A stretch of DNA of 64,000 bases from Methanococcoides methylutens (GCF_000765475.1 NZ_JRHO01000009.1:62001-126000), one strand, 5' to 3'. Shown: positions 1-8,030, counted from the first letter of the stretch. A program made the numbers and translations. The notes: a model not told the origin generated them from the sequence alone.

Positions 1-831
1 GTTGCCGATCATCTCCGGGATTCCGGGTTTTTGGTGTTGCTTGCAACATATACCCTGATAGTATTTGCCTCTACATACATGTACGGCTCCATGAAGCATG
101 AGGCAGGTTCAGTACTTCTGAGCAGCATCAATGTTAAAATGATATCCCTGTTTTGTCCCTTGATCGGCATTGTGCTGGGGTTTGATGCGGTCGTCAGAGA
201 GCGGAAGTCGGGATCTTTGAATGTGCTATTGACCCATCCGCTATTCAGGGATAATGTAATCGCAGGGAAGTTACTTGGATCAATGATGGTTTTGGCTGGC
301 ATCATCGTGTTTTCGGTATTTGTATCCATTGGAACATTGCTGATCTTCTATGGAGCCGATGTCGGACAGACGGAACTGATTAGAATAGCTGTTTTCACCG
401 TTCTCACATTTCTCTATGTGTCGATATTTTTGGGAATTGCAGTTCTCATCTCAACGATGGTAAAGGATGGCACCGATTCACTGACCTATAACGTTGTTAT
501 ATGGCTTTTTATCGGCATCTTGTTTGGTGGAGTTCTCAAAGTTGCTGTTGTCATATTGACGGGTGATACATCGAACGAAAGTGTACTGATTACGCAGCTC
601 TTGAGCATGTCCCCACTACATCACTATGCTGAGGCGGTTTTGGGTGAATTGGATCTTAGTTTTGGTGGATTTAACAGTGAGCCGGTCATAGGAGGTATTT
701 TCGATACCGGATATAGCCTCACACAGTGCTTAAAAGAATTCTGGATGAATATTGCAGTGCTGATAGTGACCCCGATTGTATTGTTCATTGCAACGTTCAT
801 CACCTTTCTCAGAAAGGATATTACTTTGTAA
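1..831 (+). CDS. ABC-2 type transporter permease, 5' end outside window
   Basis: The frame is already open at base 1, so the N-terminus lies outside the window; 276 residues are visible. The protein has about six hydrophobic segments and the loop motif RERKSGSLNVLLTHPL near the visible N-terminus, which is typical of ABC-2 (NatB/NosY-like) permeases. It would form the membrane channel of an exporter. The stop lies 9 bases before a surface protein gene, which is followed by an ABC ATPase, so all three probably form one operon. The substrate cannot be read from the sequence. Confidence 0.85.
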   Translation, partial: VADHLRDSGFLVLLATYTLIVFASTYMYGSMKHEAGSVLLSSINVKMISLFCPLIGIVLGFDAVVRERKSGSLNVLLTHPLFRDNVIAGKLLGSMMVLAGIIVFSVFVSIGTLLIFYGADVGQTELIRIAVFTVLTFLYVSIFLGIAVLISTMVKDGTDSLTYNVVIWLFIGILFGGVLKVAVVILTGDTSNESVLITQLLSMSPLHHYAEAVLGELDLSFGGFNSEPVIGGIFDTGYSLTQCLKEFWMNIAVLIVTPIVLFIATFITFLRKDITL

Positions 832-840
832 AGTGATAAA

Positions 841-2049
841 ATGGTATACAAAATACAACATCTCAGGAAAACGGGGATTGTCCTCATGTTCATCATTTTA
901 CTGACAGTCCCCACTGCAAGTGCGGACTGGTCTTCAATTGCGGTAATGACAGGCATAACGGGCAAGGTTGTCCTGCCCGGGGATACAGTTGAATTTCCGA
1001 TTACAATTGAGAAGGGACACAACAATAGCGATGAAGCCTGGTGTTCTCTTTCCATCAAGGACAAAAACGATGGCTGGAGTGCAGGTTTCTATGATGACGG
1101 TGACCAGATTAGCTGTTTGACTTTCCCGGAGAACAAAAACAGTCCCGAAGAGGTCATACTGAGGGTCAGGCCGCCGATAGACACTCCAAATGGTGCATAT
1201 GCCATATGGGCGGATTTCAAGCCGGATGATGGTGATACCATATCACATGAATTTGTGGTCAACGTTGACAATGAGGCCATCCTGGACCTTGATATTTACT
1301 CGGACGTACCGGGTCTGGAGACCAGGCCAAATGATCCTGTGGAATTCTATGTAACGCTGGAGAATGATTATGATCATCGTGTGACTGCCAACATTAACGT
1401 TGTTGAGAAACCTGATGAATGGGATGTTGAATTTCTGGAAGAAGACAATGGTAAGTACAGGATCACAAAAACAAGTATAGCAGCGAATGAGGAACAGACT
1501 TTCATTGTCAAGGTCCGTCCCTGCCTGAATGCAACAGATGGGACTTATCCCATTGTTCTGAATGCAGTTCTGGAAAACAGCCGGCTTGGAGTTTCCCAGC
1601 AACTTGATCTCACTATCAACAGGGGAATAGAAGAGGACAAAATGCTAAGCATATTCCCGGGCACAAAAAGCATTGAGCTAAATCCCGGCTCCTCCGAAGA
1701 GGTCGTGGTAAATCTGCGGAATATGGGAGATAGGACCCTTAATAACGTCGAGTTAAAAGTGCAGGATGTTTCCGGGGTTACCACCTCGGTAAGAAGTTTT
1801 GGAGCCATAGATGAGCTGGAGCCGGGCGAGTCCCGGGGGATACCGGTTGAAATTAAAGCGCGAGCAGATGCCAGTCCTGACACAAAAGAGATACTGATGC
1901 GTGGTGTAAGCGATGAGGCGGAAAGTGAAGATGAACGGGTGGAAGTCTCTGTGATTAAATCAAACAGTAGTGGCTTTATTGGTATCGGAATGGTAATTGC
2001 AGCCCTGCTTTTGCTGATCTTTATTGTTTCAAAATTTGGGAGGAGGTAA
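841..2049 (+). CDS. Membrane-anchored surface protein with NEW3-like domains
   Basis: This is a 402-residue protein with an N-terminal signal sequence (hydrophobic residues 13-25, then TASADW) and one C-terminal membrane helix (about 378-397) followed by GRR. The extracellular part consists of repeated beta-sandwich units of the NEW3/CARDB kind: VLPGDTVEFPITIEKG near residue 40, a second unit near 150-240 and a third near 265-360, where LNPGSSEEVVVNLRNMGD is typical. Such proteins often lie inside ABC-2 exporter operons of Methanosarcinales. Here it sits between permease and ATPase with spacings of 9 and 6 bases. A role as accessory factor or substrate-binding partner is an inference. Confidence 0.75.
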   Translation: MVYKIQHLRKTGIVLMFIILLTVPTASADWSSIAVMTGITGKVVLPGDTVEFPITIEKGHNNSDEAWCSLSIKDKNDGWSAGFYDDGDQISCLTFPENKNSPEEVILRVRPPIDTPNGAYAIWADFKPDDGDTISHEFVVNVDNEAILDLDIYSDVPGLETRPNDPVEFYVTLENDYDHRVTANINVVEKPDEWDVEFLEEDNGKYRITKTSIAANEEQTFIVKVRPCLNATDGTYPIVLNAVLENSRLGVSQQLDLTINRGIEEDKMLSIFPGTKSIELNPGSSEEVVVNLRNMGDRTLNNVELKVQDVSGVTTSVRSFGAIDELEPGESRGIPVEIKARADASPDTKEILMRGVSDEAESEDERVEVSVIKSNSSGFIGIGMVIAALLLLIFIVSKFGRR

Positions 2050-2055
2050 GTACAT

Positions 2056-3039
2056 ATGGAAAATTTAAAGGATATATCCGATACCGGTCAAATTGGTACT
2101 GAAAATATAATAGATATTCAGGGGCTAACCAAGTGTTTTGGAAAGCAAAAAGAGATCGTGGCAGTGGATTCACTTACACTAAATGTTAAAAAAGGCGAGG
2201 TTTTTGGTTTTGTAGGCCCAAATGGTGCAGGCAAGACAACAACCATGAAGATGCTGATAGGCCTGCTGGAACCCACAAGCGGTACCGGCAGGGTTGGGGG
2301 GTTTGACATTGTCAGGGAAATTATCAATATCCGTGAAGTCACGGGTGTACTTCCGGAACCTGCCGGCTTTTATGATAATCTCACTGCCAGGCAGAATCTG
2401 AGGTTTTATGCAAAGTTGTATGATATTAAAGAAGATGTCAGGGAAAAACGAATAGTTGAACTGCTGGAGATGGTGGGACTTAACGGTGCCATAGACCAGA
2501 AAACAGGTGGCTTCTCAACAGGTATGCGTAAACGTTTCGGACTTGCCCAGGCCCTGATCAATGATCCGGATATCCTGTTTCTGGATGAACCGACCAGTGG
2601 TATCGATCCAAAGGGTGCACAGATGATGCGTGACCTGATAAAACAGCTTAGCAGGGAAAAGAATGTGACCATTTTCTTAAGTTCCCATGCAATGTCAGAG
2701 GTGGAAGAGATCTGCAACAGGATAGCAGTGATAGAGAAGGGAAACTTATTGGCAGTGGGATCTGTGGAAGAACTCCGGGATATGGTCAGGGAAAAGGAAG
2801 GAGTACAATACATACTTGAAATTTCGAATATCCCTCTTCAGGATGTTGCTGGTAAATTAAGTGATATCGATGGTGTCCATGAAACATATGCTAGGAATGG
2901 TATGTTATATGTGCATGCGGATGCGGGGATGCGTGCTGAAATTGCAAATAATGTCAAACTGATGGACGGGACAGTGTCCAGATTTGAGGAAGACAGGATG
3001 GATCTGCAGAAGGTATTCCTGAAACTGATCAAGTCCTGA
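2056..3039 (+). CDS. ABC transporter ATP-binding protein
   Basis: This 327-residue ATPase has Walker A GPNGAGKT (about residues 54-61), the signature STGMRKRFGLAQAL, Walker B ILFLDEPTSG, and an H-loop in LSSHAMSE. The C-terminal ~90 residues are the extra domain common to drug and Nat-type exporter ATPases. A clear ribosome binding site (GGGAGGAGG, overlapping the end of the preceding gene) precedes the ATG. It would energise the permease at the left edge. The N-terminal ~20 residues before the ABC fold are not conserved in character. Confidence 0.9.
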   Translation: MENLKDISDTGQIGTENIIDIQGLTKCFGKQKEIVAVDSLTLNVKKGEVFGFVGPNGAGKTTTMKMLIGLLEPTSGTGRVGGFDIVREIINIREVTGVLPEPAGFYDNLTARQNLRFYAKLYDIKEDVREKRIVELLEMVGLNGAIDQKTGGFSTGMRKRFGLAQALINDPDILFLDEPTSGIDPKGAQMMRDLIKQLSREKNVTIFLSSHAMSEVEEICNRIAVIEKGNLLAVGSVEELRDMVREKEGVQYILEISNIPLQDVAGKLSDIDGVHETYARNGMLYVHADAGMRAEIANNVKLMDGTVSRFEEDRMDLQKVFLKLIKS

Positions 3040-3132
3040 ATGCCAATTCTATGAACATTTCATCTGAAATCCTCTGGTGATTTTAAGTTCATGATGGCAA
3101 TCTTGAATTGCTTGTTGGTGGCTCAGTTTCAC

Positions 3133-3165
3133 TTCGATGAAATGGACAGAGAACATTTATAATGT
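3133..3165 (+). promoter_or_regulatory. Promoter module, copy 1 of 3
   Basis: TTCGATGAAATGGACA is followed by ACATTTATAATG. Copies at 4560 and 7213 share the same TTYGATGA box exactly 18 bases before the TATA segment; 26 of 33 positions match the 4560 copy by my hand alignment. The TATA part fits an archaeal promoter reading rightwards. The upstream box could be a BRE-distal operator. It precedes the small membrane ORF at 3301. Confidence 0.5.
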
Positions 3166-3300
3166 AGCGGATATCAGGACTAACAAACATCGTAAATATA
3201 TAAGTTGGTTCAGTCAGTTTTGAAGGAATAACTGAAGCCCCTACATGGAGGGTTCTATATCGATTATATCCTGGAAGAAGAATTATGGCGTTCAATAGCA

Positions 3301-3510
3301 GTGCTCCCTTTATCCTTTTTGGGAATTTGTGTACTCGATGAAGGCGGACTTATTTCAATAAGCGCTTTATCAATTTTCATTCTGGCTTTCTTTGTTACGT
3401 TTGTCCACGTTTCATTCATGGTCTGGTACAGGAGAAAAGAAGGGCTGGCATTCTCTAATATTACGGTGATACTGGACCATCTGTTAAGTTCAAGATCAAA
3501 CGACAAGTGA
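3301..3510 (+). CDS. Small membrane protein, start uncertain
   Basis: The frame is open from 3232 to the stop at 3510. A GTG at 3301 gives 69 residues with a hydrophobic stretch of about 25-35 residues that could span the membrane once or twice, and a charged C-terminus. GTG 3301 has no ribosome binding site. A GGAGGG at 3247-3252 lies before in-frame codons ATC 3259 and CTG 3271, so the true start may be further upstream at a non-standard codon, or the ORF may be the surviving 3' part of a longer gene. I do not recognise a family. Promoter module copy 1 lies 140 bases upstream of the GTG. Confidence 0.4.
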   Translation: MLPLSFLGICVLDEGGLISISALSIFILAFFVTFVHVSFMVWYRRKEGLAFSNITVILDHLLSSRSNDK

Positions 3511-3585
3511 ATTAAAATCCGGTTTAAGGTCAATCTGATCTTGCTTTTAGAAAGAATGTTTGGATAAACTTCAGGTTTTGATCAA

Positions 3586-4425
3586 ATGTATGAGGTATCT
3601 TCTAAAAAATTAATAATCATATCAATAAGCTTGATCCTGATCTTCAGTCTGATATCAGCTTTAGTAACTTTACCTGCGGAACCTTATCACTCAACTAATG
3701 AGTTCAGGTTTTCAGAACTATTTAACACTTCTTTCCATAAATTTCCGGTTCCTTTGAGTAGTTACTCTGTTTCAAGCGGTTATATCGATTCAGTCATTGA
3801 TTCCACATCCATTCATATTGATCCTCAAAATGTGATCGGTTTAAGCCATTTTGGAGCAGCAAATATTATACTTATTGAATCTGGGGGAAATATTACTGAA
3901 ATAATAGCTGATGACAGAGCCAATGTTCTGGAAATAAATACCCTTGCGATGAAATCACTTGGATCAAGAGAATTTTCGGCTACCGGAAAGCTAATGGAGA
4001 GCACAGTAATAGAATTATATGAACTTGAAATTCCCCTTCCCGATCCAGATAATTCTTCCTCTCTCACTGTAAGTGCCCTTAAGATATCCCATGAAAGCTG
4101 GGAAGACCAGATTGGTTGCAAAGGGGACAAGAATAAAGATGTTCACATTGAAGGACTGTTTTTCATTGATAGTTCTGACAATGTGCTTGTTACGGGAAAT
4201 TCAGATGTACTTACAAATTGCATCCTGTTGTCGGTTACTGAAAATAAAGATCACTCACAAAGTGGCAAGATTTTTGGAGAATTTTATAATTCAGTTAAGT
4301 GGAAAAGTAAAGGTATGTTCATAAGTTCTGAATCAGGAAGGGAACTACATATTGTAGTTGATAAATTTATCACCATCAAAACCTGGGTTGCAGAAGACTC
4401 ATGGATAAGCCTGAATCCATTCTGA
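3586..4425 (+). CDS. Secreted or membrane-anchored protein of unknown function (unit A)
   Basis: This is a 279-residue protein with an N-terminal hydrophobic helix (about residues 8-28) acting as signal or anchor; the rest is polar and probably outside the cell. No known domain is recognisable. Two cysteines near 173 and 203 could pair. The last 39 residues (SKGMFISSESGRELH to SWISLNPF) recur as an orphan fragment at 6371-6490. In the next gene block the order fragment then unit B is repeated, so the two genes look like an old cassette. Function unknown. Confidence 0.65.
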   Translation: MYEVSSKKLIIISISLILIFSLISALVTLPAEPYHSTNEFRFSELFNTSFHKFPVPLSSYSVSSGYIDSVIDSTSIHIDPQNVIGLSHFGAANIILIESGGNITEIIADDRANVLEINTLAMKSLGSREFSATGKLMESTVIELYELEIPLPDPDNSSSLTVSALKISHESWEDQIGCKGDKNKDVHIEGLFFIDSSDNVLVTGNSDVLTNCILLSVTENKDHSQSGKIFGEFYNSVKWKSKGMFISSESGRELHIVVDKFITIKTWVAEDSWISLNPF

Positions 4426-4752
4426 ATTGCACATCTTATGGACATGTTAATTCTGTTCTTAGGATACCCTATCCTTGTTTAAGCATGCTTTTTTGGCTAA
4501 CTAAAATTGAAAAGAATGTAATAATTTGGGATTAACACAAAAGCACCAATAAAGAACAATTTGATGAAATGGATATAAAATATTTATATTGCTTGGTACC
4601 TAGAACAGAATACGACATTGCAAAGACGTTGTGATATTTGGCAATCTTGACGGGACAACCAATCCAAATACCGGAGTATTCTCTCAGGTTTTACTTTTTA
4701 CTCCTATGGGTACGTCTTTGTTTTCGGATCAATGGGTTCAAGAGGATATTGC
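4426..4752. other. 327-base spacer between units A and B
   Basis: I find no convincing gene here. The spacer is A+T rich and holds promoter module copy 2 at 4560-4592, which would give a transcript with a leader of roughly 130-140 bases before the unit B start at 4753. In the second cassette the matching interval is only 54 bases (6491-6544). Confidence 0.5.
4560..4592 (+). promoter_or_regulatory. Promoter module, copy 2 of 3
   Basis: TTTGATGAAATGGATA is followed after the common spacing by AAATATTTATATTG. The TTTGATGA box starts 18 bases before the AAATATTTATA element, exactly as in the 7213 copy. It lies 160 bases upstream of the unit B gene. Confidence 0.55.
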
Positions 4753-5595
4753 ATGAAACTAAAGCTATTTCTGGGATTACTATTAGTGATCGGCATGATC
4801 GGGTCCGGGTTGGCAATTGAAGGAAATGCAGAACAAAGCAATGATTCTGTTGAAGGGCAGTTGCCAGGAAGTGTCCTGACACCGGATGAAGTAATGGAAA
4901 TTTTTGGCAATACTACATGGGATTATCAACTACCCGATGAAGCACAGGATGATGGGATTGTGCGTTTACATGAAGGCACAAAATATGTGTATATGGTACG
5001 TAATTTTTCAGACCCGATCTCGCTAACAGAACTAAATGAAGCAAGAAATGATGTTATCAATGGCTATTATGTGAATACTTCGGAGAAAGGAGCTTCATAT
5101 AGTTCTATAATGTATTCGGTACCTCAGATTCCGGAAGGTGGGCACATTGTAGCGTACTGTTTTAGAATTAATGATGAAGGGATAACAAGTGACTATGTGG
5201 GAATTGCGGGCGATGAAAGGTCCGTATCAAGGATCCACGAAAAGGCAGAAACATGGTACAACAATGAAGTTCTGGGGCTGGAAAATGCAGAAGCAAATAC
5301 AATTGCTGACGATGAACTCATTTCCAATAGCTCAGGCCAGTTTTCATCTGAAAGTTACACAATGTCCGAGGATAAGCTCGAGATTGCAAATAAGTTGTAT
5401 GGTACTGATATTACATATGGTGAATACATAAAACAGGTGTTTCCTGAAGCATACAAGGAATCTCCATCACCTTCTGAAGAAAAACTCTATAATATGGATA
5501 TGCTATGGCCGAAATCTCCCCGGGGAATCAAATTAGTTATCTGTGTTCTTGTTTTGGCGTTTTTCATGGTAAAAATACTGGAAAAACTGGATTGA
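4753..5595 (+). CDS. Secreted protein of unknown function, unit B (first copy)
   Basis: I start this at ATG 4753 (MKLKLFLGLLLVIG) because this gives a perfect signal peptide and matches the start of the paralogue at 6545; the upstream ATG at 4732 adds seven residues. The product is 280 residues: signal peptide 1-21, a conserved AEQSN..VE.QLPG.VLTPDEVM..FGN.TW module to residue 56, a polar middle part, and a C-terminal membrane helix near 260-275. The first 56 residues match the 6545 protein at 40 positions, after which the two diverge completely. No known family recognised. Confidence 0.65.
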   Translation: MKLKLFLGLLLVIGMIGSGLAIEGNAEQSNDSVEGQLPGSVLTPDEVMEIFGNTTWDYQLPDEAQDDGIVRLHEGTKYVYMVRNFSDPISLTELNEARNDVINGYYVNTSEKGASYSSIMYSVPQIPEGGHIVAYCFRINDEGITSDYVGIAGDERSVSRIHEKAETWYNNEVLGLENAEANTIADDELISNSSGQFSSESYTMSEDKLEIANKLYGTDITYGEYIKQVFPEAYKESPSPSEEKLYNMDMLWPKSPRGIKLVICVLVLAFFMVKILEKLD

Positions 5596-5784
5596 TTATG
5601 ATGAGTAACAGGGCTAAACAGGGAAAATACAATGAATTTAAGGCAAAAATGGGTGGGATTGTAAAGTTTAGGGTTTCAAGGGTTGGAGCCTATAAAAATG
5701 AAAGAATACTGGTATCCTCCGGTTGAAAGAAAGCAAACTTGGATGTGTTTTATAGTGACTTGAAAGACAAGGAAGTGCTAGAAA

Positions 5785-6375
5785 ATGAATAAGCTAATTG
5801 GCGTGGTAATTGCGATAATGTTGGTAATGTGTCTTACATCATCTGCAAGCGCAGCAGTTAGTGAGAATGAGACTTTTGTTGAGGATGCTGCCCAACTAAG
5901 ACTTGAAGAAACCAGGGAGAGATTGGGGGAAGATGCTGTTCAGGAAATGGAAGATTATCTTGAGTTGCAAAAGAACTTGCCTGCTGTGGTAAGAGCTATG
6001 CCGGGAGGTGGTAGTGCCTTAGCTTATGCTGGAACGAATAATGATAGCAGGGTTGTCTATCTAAACTATATTGATGGCATGGATCTTTCTGATGAGGAGA
6101 AGGTAGAGTATAAGAACAAACTTATTGATGTCTGGGATCGATATCCAGATGATATAATGGTTACTGATTATGCTTTCATGGCAAAGATGGCTGGTTTGAT
6201 GGAAGAGGAAGCTAAGAAAGTTAGGAATGAAGCCCATTTCGACGAAGATGGAAATCTTGTGATCATAGGCAATGAAACAACACAAGAAGAAACCGATACA
6301 AACAAGCAAACTCCAGGCTTTACCTCAATAATGCTCATTATCGGGCTGTTGTTATCGGCAAGGAATGGAAAGTAA
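5785..6375 (+). CDS. Secreted protein with PGF-type C-terminal anchor signal
   Basis: This 196-residue protein has a signal peptide (residues 1-24, ending SASAA) and an acidic, helical middle part. Its C-terminus is TPGFTSIMLIIGLLLSARNGK: a PGF motif, a hydrophobic stretch and a basic tail. That arrangement is the tripartite sorting signal handled by archaeosortases. The large protease at 18565 ends in a similar IPGFTML signal. The gene lies between the two unit B copies, and its stop codon falls in the short sequence where the unit A remnant begins (GGAAAGTAAAGG), suggesting it was inserted at, or fused next to, that cassette. Function unknown. Confidence 0.65.
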   Translation: MNKLIGVVIAIMLVMCLTSSASAAVSENETFVEDAAQLRLEETRERLGEDAVQEMEDYLELQKNLPAVVRAMPGGGSALAYAGTNNDSRVVYLNYIDGMDLSDEEKVEYKNKLIDVWDRYPDDIMVTDYAFMAKMAGLMEEEAKKVRNEAHFDEDGNLVIIGNETTQEETDTNKQTPGFTSIMLIIGLLLSARNGK

Positions 6376-6490
6376 AGGTTTGTTCATAAGTTCTGAATCA
6401 AGAAGGGAATCACATATTTTTTTTGATAACATTTTCACCATTACAACCTGGGTTACAGAAGATTCATGGCTCAGCTTGGGCCAATTTTGA
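6371..6490 (+). pseudogene. Remnant of the unit A gene (C-terminal 39 codons)
   Basis: Read in this frame the DNA encodes 39 residues and a stop. SKGLFISSESRREH-like sequence through TWVTEDSWLSLGQF aligns with the last 39 residues of the 3586-4425 protein at 26 positions without gaps. There is no start codon or ribosome binding site and the upstream part of the gene is missing. It starts 5 bases before the end of the preceding gene and lies just before the second unit B copy, as unit A does before the first. Confidence 0.7.
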
Positions 6491-6544
6491 ATTTAAAAAA
6501 TTGGCTTTATTTCTGGAGTAAAGTGAATAAAAGAGGCAAATAAT

Positions 6545-7108
6545 ATGAAATTAAAACTATTTTTAGCACTGTTAGTTGTGGTCGGCATGATGGGCCCCAC
6601 ATTGGCTGCAGGTGATGATGCAGAACAAAGCAATGAGTCTGTTGAAGAGCAGTTGCCAGGAAGAGTCCTGACACCGGACGAAGTAATGGTAGTTTTTGGC
6701 AACAGCACATGGGTACTTCCTGATGATATGCTTGCTGAATTTGAAAGAGAAACTCCAGAATCAATTGAAAGAAAAAAGGCACTTGAAGAAAAAATACAGA
6801 AAAATATGATTAAAAAGCCACTAACACCTGAGGAAATTGCTGACATAAATGCGAATGCTCCTGAAGGAATGTTCTTGGTTAGTGGAATTGAAGATGTTTC
6901 TATGAATGGGGCATCATCAGGAAATACGGAAATTGAAAATGCAAGAGTTAAAGGCGATGCAATCATCATAAGTTGGGCAATATCTACCCATTCGTTGAAT
7001 TCAAATTTGACTAACAATTCTGCAACGGCATTCGTACCTAATGTACTAGAGGTTTTACGTGAGACTGGAATCAGGATTGGAATGCAGGTGCAGACTACCA
7101 GATCCTAA
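6545..7108 (+). CDS. Secreted protein of unknown function, unit B (second copy)
   Basis: This 187-residue protein starts MKLKLFLALLVVVG, a signal peptide, preceded by AAAAGAGGCAAAT as ribosome binding site. Residues 1-56 form the same module as the 4753 protein (40 of 56 identical), also visible in the DNA. From residue 57 on the sequence differs: a charged helical stretch (residues 60-105) and then a beta-rich end. Unlike the first copy it lacks a C-terminal membrane helix and so would be released or bound otherwise. Conserved leader with unrelated tail suggests module shuffling. Confidence 0.65.
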   Translation: MKLKLFLALLVVVGMMGPTLAAGDDAEQSNESVEEQLPGRVLTPDEVMVVFGNSTWVLPDDMLAEFERETPESIERKKALEEKIQKNMIKKPLTPEEIADINANAPEGMFLVSGIEDVSMNGASSGNTEIENARVKGDAIIISWAISTHSLNSNLTNNSATAFVPNVLEVLRETGIRIGMQVQTTRS

Positions 7109-7212
7109 TTATATTTACAAAATACAACTAACTTCCGTTTATTTTTAGAGGCAATGGCATGATACAAACGAAGGTTCGAATCACCATTTTTCTCATTCAA
7201 GCGCCTTATATG

Positions 7213-7245
7213 TTTGATGATGTGGTCAGTAAATATTTATACTGT
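7213..7245 (+). promoter_or_regulatory. Promoter module, copy 3 of 3
   Basis: TTTGATGATGTGGTCA is followed by AAATATTTATACTGT, with box spacing identical to the 3133 and 4560 copies (18 bases). It precedes the two-helix protein gene at 7314 by 73 bases. Confidence 0.55.
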
Positions 7246-7313
7246 GTACCACTTATTACAAATTCAGTTTACAATATTGAATTAATTCGAAATGTATCTA
7301 AGTTGGAGCAAAT

Positions 7314-7574
7314 ATGATAAAAGAAGTTCAGGAGTTAGGAATCCATATCGCAAAATATATTTCTTGCACTTATGCAAGTCTGTTATTTGGCTTGCTATCA
7401 CTTGTTACAATTTTATACTATTATGTGGAGCACTCTTATCCAAATAAATATGACATGTCCTTTATGCTTACGGGACAGATCTTTGGTAGTGTCCTTTTTG
7501 GGTTGGTAATAATTGTTTTGATAGCTGTTATGATTTTATTCTTCAGAAAATCTCTTAAGTTTCTTAAATTCTAA
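7314..7574 (+). CDS. Two-helix small membrane protein
   Basis: This 86-residue protein has two clear membrane helices (about residues 19-38 and 55-78) and a basic C-terminus, RKSLKFLKF. TTGGAGCAAAT supplies a ribosome binding site. It heads a run of three tiny membrane protein genes and is driven by promoter module copy 3. No family recognised. Confidence 0.55.
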   Translation: MIKEVQELGIHIAKYISCTYASLLFGLLSLVTILYYYVEHSYPNKYDMSFMLTGQIFGSVLFGLVIIVLIAVMILFFRKSLKFLKF

Positions 7575-7640
7575 CCATTTAATATGGTCCAAAAGATAGG
7601 ACACATCATCATCTAACCTATAATTTTATTCGGTGATAGC

Positions 7641-7826
7641 ATGAAAAGAAACAAAGTAATAGCATCGCTAATTCAAGTCTCTCTTTTTTTTGTAGGAATA
7701 TATGTGGTGCCCCGCTATGTACTGGACGATTTTGCCGGATCGTTAGTTGTTTCAAGTTTTGCTTTTCTTTGTGGAGCACTTTATGAGTATGCAGGAATTT
7801 TTCGGAGAACGGGTAAAATACAATGA
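7641..7826 (+). CDS. Two-helix small membrane protein
   Basis: This 61-residue protein has a basic N-terminus (MKRNK) followed by two hydrophobic segments (about 8-25 and 33-51) and a basic end. It begins 66 bases after the preceding gene with GGTGAT as a weak ribosome binding site, and ends 21 bases before the next tiny gene. It may be translated from the same message. No family recognised. Confidence 0.5.
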   Translation: MKRNKVIASLIQVSLFFVGIYVVPRYVLDDFAGSLVVSSFAFLCGALYEYAGIFRRTGKIQ

Positions 7827-7847
7827 ATTAAACACATGGAGAATTAT

Positions 7848-8030
7848 ATGGATCTGAAAACAATGAACACTCTGTCACGTATTTTTGCTATCACCGCACT
7901 TGTTGCAGCGTTCTATAACGCTTACCTCACATGGGTAAAAGATGGGTTTAGTCCTCTCCTGTTGTGGACAACTTTAATCCTTGTTTTTCTCTCCTCGATC
8001 ATCCGGGAATTTGTCAAAAGGAAAAGTTGA
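7848..8030 (+). CDS. Two-helix small membrane protein
   Basis: I choose ATG 7848 because GGAG at 7838-7841 lies six bases upstream of it; ATG 7836 would put that site inside the gene. The product has 60 residues with two hydrophobic segments (about 9-29 and 36-53) separated by WVKDGFSP, and a basic tail REFVKRKS. It is the last of three tiny membrane proteins. No family recognised. Confidence 0.5.
   Translation: MDLKTMNTLSRIFAITALVAAFYNAYLTWVKDGFSPLLLWTTLILVFLSSIIREFVKRKS

Noticed and set aside
624-1064. Long minus-strand ORFs opposite the permease and surface protein genes
   Set aside because: They are antisense shadows of convincing plus-strand genes and show no family features.
5598-5726. 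42-codon ORF after unit B
   Set aside because: No ribosome binding site, no recognisable feature, and a composition no different from spacer; it overlaps the probable promoter of the next gene.
7170-7190. GGTTCGAATC as possible tRNA T-loop
   Set aside because: The flanking bases do not form the 5-bp T stem and no anticodon or acceptor stem is present.
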